From: Candidatus Zipacnadia bacterium
GTDB taxonomy: Bacteria > Armatimonadota > Zipacnadia > Zipacnadales > Zipacnadaceae
Direction of reading: 5' to 3'
DNA length: 16,117 nt
Assembly (NCBI GenBank): GCA_029821515.1
Contig: JALGTD010000005.1
Span: forward strand, 1 to 16,117
Position numbers and translations under genes: made by a program. Below are positions 13,103-16,117 of the stretch, piece after piece; position 1 is the first letter of the stretch, and each line of letters starts with the position of its first letter. The notes beneath the pieces were generated by a model. The model was not told where the DNA came from, searched no databases, and saw nothing but the letters and a program-made list of their open reading frames with translations.

Positions 13103-13749
13103 TGAGAAAGATAGCGATAACGGCGATAATCGCTACACTAATAGTGGCCGGTGCTGCATGGTGGACGATCGGCGCAGCCGGCACCTCCACCCTGTCCACT
13201 CAGAATGCCACCCGCGCTGAGACCAGTTTCGGTGACTTGACCACTGATGCCTTGTGCTCTGCGACCAAGTGCACTGTGGGACTGGTTGCCGCAGTTGCCT
13301 TCAAGCCGGGGACAATTCCTGCGGATAATCCTACAGCCCAGCAGATAGCCAGCCTGCTGCAGACTCCCGACGAGAAGTGGGCCGTCTCCAAGCTGAGCGG
13401 CGCCCAGATCCGCGCCGCCCTGGAGCGCAGTCTCAGCCGACTGCCCCTGCCCAACGGTGCGTTCCTACAGGTCTCGGGGCTGAAAGTGAAGTACAATCCC
13501 CAGGCTCCGCGCAATCACCGCATTACCTCGCTGCAGACCAACACCGGTCCGCTGCAAGTTAACAAGAAGTACCAGGTGGTTATGCCGCTGTTTCTGGCCA
13601 AGGGTGGCTCGGGCTACTTCCAGATATTCGACAAAGACGACATCGTCCGTCAGGGCAATGTCGGCCTGGCGGCGATCATCAAGCAGTTCGTTGACTCCAA
13701 GGACGAATTGAACTACACCGGCCAGGGCCGTATCACCGTGGGCAGATAA
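13102..13749 (+). CDS. Stand-alone 5'-nucleotidase C-terminal domain protein, membrane-anchored or exported
   Basis: This is a 215-residue protein whose ATG (13102) overlaps the prfB stop in TAATG, so translation is probably coupled. Residues 4-27 are hydrophobic, giving a signal peptide or anchor. The rest matches the C-terminal substrate-binding domain of UshA/5'-nucleotidase enzymes (5_nucleotid_C): ETSFGDLTTDAL (40-51), KLSGAQIRAALERSL (97-111), GAFLQVSGLKVKYN (119-132), LQVNKKYQVVMPLFL (151-165) and GGSGYFQIF (168-176). The metal-binding phosphoesterase domain that normally precedes it is absent, since only about 40 residues come before. The family's NGGGIR substrate loop is replaced by AAVAFKP. 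It therefore cannot hydrolyse nucleotides alone. A binding role is likely, and why it sits behind prfB is unknown. Confidence 0.75.
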   Translation: MRKIAITAIIATLIVAGAAWWTIGAAGTSTLSTQNATRAETSFGDLTTDALCSATKCTVGLVAAVAFKPGTIPADNPTAQQIASLLQTPDEKWAVSKLSGAQIRAALERSLSRLPLPNGAFLQVSGLKVKYNPQAPRNHRITSLQTNTGPLQVNKKYQVVMPLFLAKGGSGYFQIFDKDDIVRQGNVGLAAIIKQFVDSKDELNYTGQGRITVGR

Positions 13750-13857
13750 ATCCAGAAGTGCACTGAAATCCTGGCGGGCGAGCCTCTGTGACAGCAGCGC
13801 GAGTAGGCGCGAACCTGACAAAGGATTAGCTGGGTTGGGCGCGAATAGTTGCTTGGC

Positions 13858-14493
13858 ATGTCTACCACTGAGGCTGTCAAACAACCTCGCTGTGGCTTCA
13901 CTCTAATAGAGTTGCTTGTGGTGATGGCCATCATTGCCGTCCTGGCTGCCCTTCTGTTTCCCGTCTTTGCCAAGGCGCGGGGCAGTGCCCAGACTGTCAC
14001 CTGTATCTCCAACATTAAACAGCTTCTGCAGGCCTCCCAGATGTACTGTAATGACCACGATCGCCGACTGGTGCCAGCCCGAAACTGGGACAACTCGTAT
14101 GGGACATTAGGTGTTACCTGGTGTCTGTTGCTTCAGCCCTACATTAAGAACAAGGAGATTCTGACCTGCCCACTGGACTCAACGCCCCAGACGGCCCGCA
14201 ACAGCACCGACTTGTCGCACAGCTACGGGATCAACTACGGCTTGACCTATCTGACCGGCTACGGCCAGCAGCACCTGGCCCGCTCGATGTCCAGTCTGGA
14301 GGATGTCAGCGAGTTGATTATGTTTTTCGATATGAAATCTGAAGTCGGCGCGATGGGCAGTTCATACGTCTCGCATCGGCTCAGCCGTGTAGCCTTCCGT
14401 CACAACGATAAGGCCAGCTTCGGCTTTCTGGATGGTCACGCCAAAGTGCTGCACGCGAATCAAGTTGATGACGGAAAGTTCTGGATACCCTAA
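13858..14493 (+). CDS. Type II pseudopilin-like protein with H-X9-DG motif
   Basis: This is a 211-residue protein starting at ATG 13858; an in-frame TTG at 13849 is less likely, and the ribosome site is weak. The leader MSTTEAVKQPRCG ends at the prepilin peptidase site G13|F14, followed by FTLIELLVVMAIIAVLAALL with Glu at +5 of the mature chain. The stem FPVFAKARGSAQTVTCISN is typical of the large PulG/GspG-like families of Armatimonadota and Planctomycetota. Near the C-terminus H182 is separated by nine residues from D192-G193 (RHNDKASFGFLDGHAK), the prepilin processing-associated H-X9-DG motif. Such proteins occur in many copies per genome and are thought to be fibre subunits or export substrates of a type II or IV-like system. 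None of that machinery is in the window. Confidence 0.9.
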   Translation: MSTTEAVKQPRCGFTLIELLVVMAIIAVLAALLFPVFAKARGSAQTVTCISNIKQLLQASQMYCNDHDRRLVPARNWDNSYGTLGVTWCLLLQPYIKNKEILTCPLDSTPQTARNSTDLSHSYGINYGLTYLTGYGQQHLARSMSSLEDVSELIMFFDMKSEVGAMGSSYVSHRLSRVAFRHNDKASFGFLDGHAKVLHANQVDDGKFWIP

Positions 14494-14498
14494 TCTGA

Positions 14499-14515
14499 GC
14501 CAGCAACAAGCTGGC
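14499..14515 (+). terminator. Hairpin after the pseudopilin gene
   Basis: GCCAGC, loop AACAA, GCTGGC form a perfect six-base-pair hairpin five bases past the pseudopilin stop. No T run follows, so it is more likely an attenuating or RNA-stabilising hairpin than a full intrinsic terminator. Confidence 0.35.
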
Positions 14516-14542
14516 GATGGACTCTGAAGGAGAAAATGCACA

Positions 14543-15421
14543 ATGAGAACTGCTATAAGATGGTTAACGGTTGCAGTAATAGTTAGTCTGGCTGTGACGA
14601 CGGGCACAGTGTGGGCGCAGGAAGAAGAGCAAGCCAAAACGCCCCAGCAGGTGGTCGGCGAGTTTGGTGACGCGATAGCATTTACGGTCCAGTATCCCCA
14701 AGTCCAAGGGGAAGAGCTCAAGCCGCTAATGGGCCTGGTTACTGAGCACTCCCGAGAGAAGTTGCAGTCTTTAGGCTCTCGTCTGGTCGACCCGCTGCTG
14801 ATGTGCATGGTGTTTCCCAGACTGGCACCAGAGGAGCCAGCGGTTGACGGGGACACTGTTACCGTTGCTGCCCTGCCCCAGCCACGATCGCTGGAGGTAA
14901 AGTTAGTCAAGGAGGAAGGACAGTGGAAGGTGGATTTGCTGGCCACGCTGGCGGGCTTGCCCAAGCCGTTCGCAGTCACCGTCGAGGAGTTGGAGGCCCA
15001 GGCCGCGAGGCTACCCGGGGCGGCAGTGCCTCAGGCTCAGGCCGGTGAACAACCTCCCGCCGCAGATACTGGTGAGGTAGAGCAGCCCAGCCCGGTCATA
15101 GAGATCACGCTGGACAACTTCAAAGAGGAAGTGCTGGAGGCGGAGATTCCCGTGCTGTTGGACTTCGGATCACAGGGCTGCCCTGAATGCGATGACCTCA
15201 AGCCAGTGTTTGATGAACTGGCCCGTGATTATGCCGGCACAGTCAGGTTCGGTTCAGTTGACGCCAACCGCAACATTTCACTGACCATAGCGTTCCAGGT
15301 GATTAGGATTCCTTGTTTGGTGCTGTTTCACAGCGGAGAGGAACTCGCCCGCACTATCGGCTATAAGAACCAACAGGAACTGAGAGATTGGATCGAGCAA
15401 AACCTCCCTACACAGGACTAA
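14543..15421 (+). CDS. Exported protein with C-terminal thioredoxin domain (CPEC)
   Basis: This is a 292-residue protein with ATG at 14543 after AAGGAG (ten-base spacer). Its signal peptide ends VWA|Q at residue 25. Residues about 33-135 form a small alpha/beta domain resembling the lipoprotein-like NTF2/DUF4878-type fold in outline (KTPQQVVGEFGDAI at the start, VKLVKEEGQWKVDLL at the end); that comparison is tentative. A Pro/Gln/Ala-rich linker (about 155-183) follows. Residues 184-289 are a thioredoxin domain: VIEITLDNFKEEVL, PVLLDFGSQGCPECDDLKPV with the redox pair C213/C216, then VDANRNISLTIAFQVIRIPC with cis-Pro 257, and IGYKNQQELRDWIEQNL. The Trp before the CXXC is replaced by Gln. A disulfide or thiol exchange role outside the cytoplasm is likely. 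The partner is unknown. Confidence 0.85.
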   Translation: MRTAIRWLTVAVIVSLAVTTGTVWAQEEEQAKTPQQVVGEFGDAIAFTVQYPQVQGEELKPLMGLVTEHSREKLQSLGSRLVDPLLMCMVFPRLAPEEPAVDGDTVTVAALPQPRSLEVKLVKEEGQWKVDLLATLAGLPKPFAVTVEELEAQAARLPGAAVPQAQAGEQPPAADTGEVEQPSPVIEITLDNFKEEVLEAEIPVLLDFGSQGCPECDDLKPVFDELARDYAGTVRFGSVDANRNISLTIAFQVIRIPCLVLFHSGEELARTIGYKNQQELRDWIEQNLPTQD

Positions 15422-15550
15422 GCGGCCCTGCCTCCTGCGGAAGGAATATGCACTTACCGAGACCAACCTAACTCAGATAGACTACCCAATGCCGCTTGCT
15501 CATCTTTTTGCTGCAGGCGGTTGGATTTGTTGTTTACAGGAGTGTATTAG
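15422..15550. other. Intergenic spacer before purL
   Basis: This is 129 bases without a credible gene. It contains the purL ribosome site near its end (AGGAG, about 15538). I see no clear promoter or terminator. Confidence 0.4.
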
Positions 15551-16117
15551 ATGGAACTTGACGAGCGACAGATAGCTGTCTCCCAGATGAATGACGAAGA
15601 GCTTCAGGCCGAGCTTGACCGCCACGGCGTGGTGCTGACGCCCTACGAGGCGCGGCGTATCGTCGAGCTTATTGGCCGCGATCCTACCCTCTGCGAGCTG
15701 CATATTTTTAATTCAGAGTGGAGCGAGCATTGCTCGTATAAATCGAGCAAAGCGACTCTGGAGGAGTTCCTTCCCACTGATGCGCCCAACGTCATCCAGG
15801 GCCCCGAGGAAGACGCCGGAATTGTCTTCTTTGCTGAGCATAAGGGCAAGCGCTACGGCATTGTAATTGCCCACGAAAGCCACAATCATCCCAGTCAGGT
15901 CTTGCCCAATGAGGGCGCCGCTACCGGCATCGGCGGAATTGTCCGCGACGTGGACTGTATGGGCGCGGACATCATCGCTACTGCCGATCCGCTGCGCTTC
16001 GGCGACCCGCACGGTGAGCATGCCGAGCGAACGAGGTGGATCGTCCGTGGGGTGGTAGACGGCATCTGGCAGTACGGCAATGCCCTGGGCGTGCCCAACC
16101 TGGGCGGCGATGTCTAC
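15551..16117 (+). CDS. purL: Phosphoribosylformylglycinamidine synthase subunit PurL (5' part)
   Basis: PurL makes formylglycinamidine ribonucleotide from FGAR, ATP and glutamine-derived ammonia in purine synthesis, in the cytoplasm. ATG at 15551 has AGGAG (about 15538-15542) eight bases upstream. The first 189 codons are seen and the gene runs off the right edge. It starts with a short linker domain (VSQMNDEELQAELDRHGVVL, resembling the PurS/PurL linker), then shows the family signatures EWSEHCSYKSSK (56-67) and HESHNHPSQV (108-117), and EGAATGIGGIVRDVDCMGAD (121-140). The length so far and the lack of an N-terminal PurS-like domain fit the small, multi-subunit PurL type (about 740 residues). 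PurS and PurQ are not in view. Confidence 0.93.
   Translation, partial: MELDERQIAVSQMNDEELQAELDRHGVVLTPYEARRIVELIGRDPTLCELHIFNSEWSEHCSYKSSKATLEEFLPTDAPNVIQGPEEDAGIVFFAEHKGKRYGIVIAHESHNHPSQVLPNEGAATGIGGIVRDVDCMGADIIATADPLRFGDPHGEHAERTRWIVRGVVDGIWQYGNALGVPNLGGDVY

Noticed and set aside
1..16117. CRISPR arrays, tRNA and rRNA genes, integrases, replication origin
   Set aside because: No regularly spaced repeats, no cloverleaf or rRNA-like segment, and no DnaA-box cluster was seen.

Overview
The window is a piece of bacterial chromosome of moderate GC content. Three features suggest Armatimonadota or a related Planctomycetota-like lineage: a type II pseudopilin with the 'FPVFAKAR' stem and an H-X9-DG motif, a PEP-CTERM surface protein, and many envelope-anchored HEAT-repeat proteins. 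That placement is an inference from protein style, made at low to moderate confidence. No 16S rRNA, tRNA or ribosomal protein gene is present to settle it.

The left part (1-3835) looks rearranged. On the minus strand, the C-terminal half of a class II ketose-bisphosphate aldolase runs off the left edge. It lacks its N-terminus and abuts a secreted PEP-CTERM beta-propeller-like protein (251-1669, minus). At 1918-2043 there is a 41-codon N-terminal stub of a NIF3/DUF34-like gene. A complete relative of that gene lies at 3836-4606. Between stub and full copy are a small minus-strand cluster of unrecognised genes (2001-2303, 2499-3239, perhaps 3276-3398) with a TATAAT box behind it, and a decayed IS3-family transposase remnant (about 3562-3711). 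The simplest reading is insertion or recombination inside a duplicated NIF3-like locus.

The middle part (4746-10652, plus) reads as one operon. It holds three HEAT-repeat proteins with three kinds of membrane attachment: a large N-terminally anchored one, a smaller anchored one, and a lipoprotein. They are followed four bases later by an exported PHP-domain protein that has lost most of its metal ligands. A good sigma70-type promoter and a structured leader (10728-10922) precede an exported protein with a thioredoxin-like fold, no CXXC, and TPR-like repeats (10923-11867).

The right part (11986-16117, plus) holds prfB, encoding release factor 2, with the classic CTT-TGA-C programmed +1 frameshift. 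Coupled to it by a TAATG overlap is a stand-alone 5'-nucleotidase C-terminal domain on a signal anchor. Then come an H-X9-DG pseudopilin, an exported two-part protein with a CPEC thioredoxin domain, and the first 189 codons of purL, cut by the right edge.

Overall, the right three quarters is an orderly co-directional chromosomal segment rich in envelope proteins around two housekeeping genes. The left quarter carries signs of gene breakage and mobile-element activity. The most interesting points are the HEAT/degenerate-PHP operon, the broken NIF3-like duplication with its unrecognised cargo, and the prfB frameshift site without an obvious Shine-Dalgarno stimulator.
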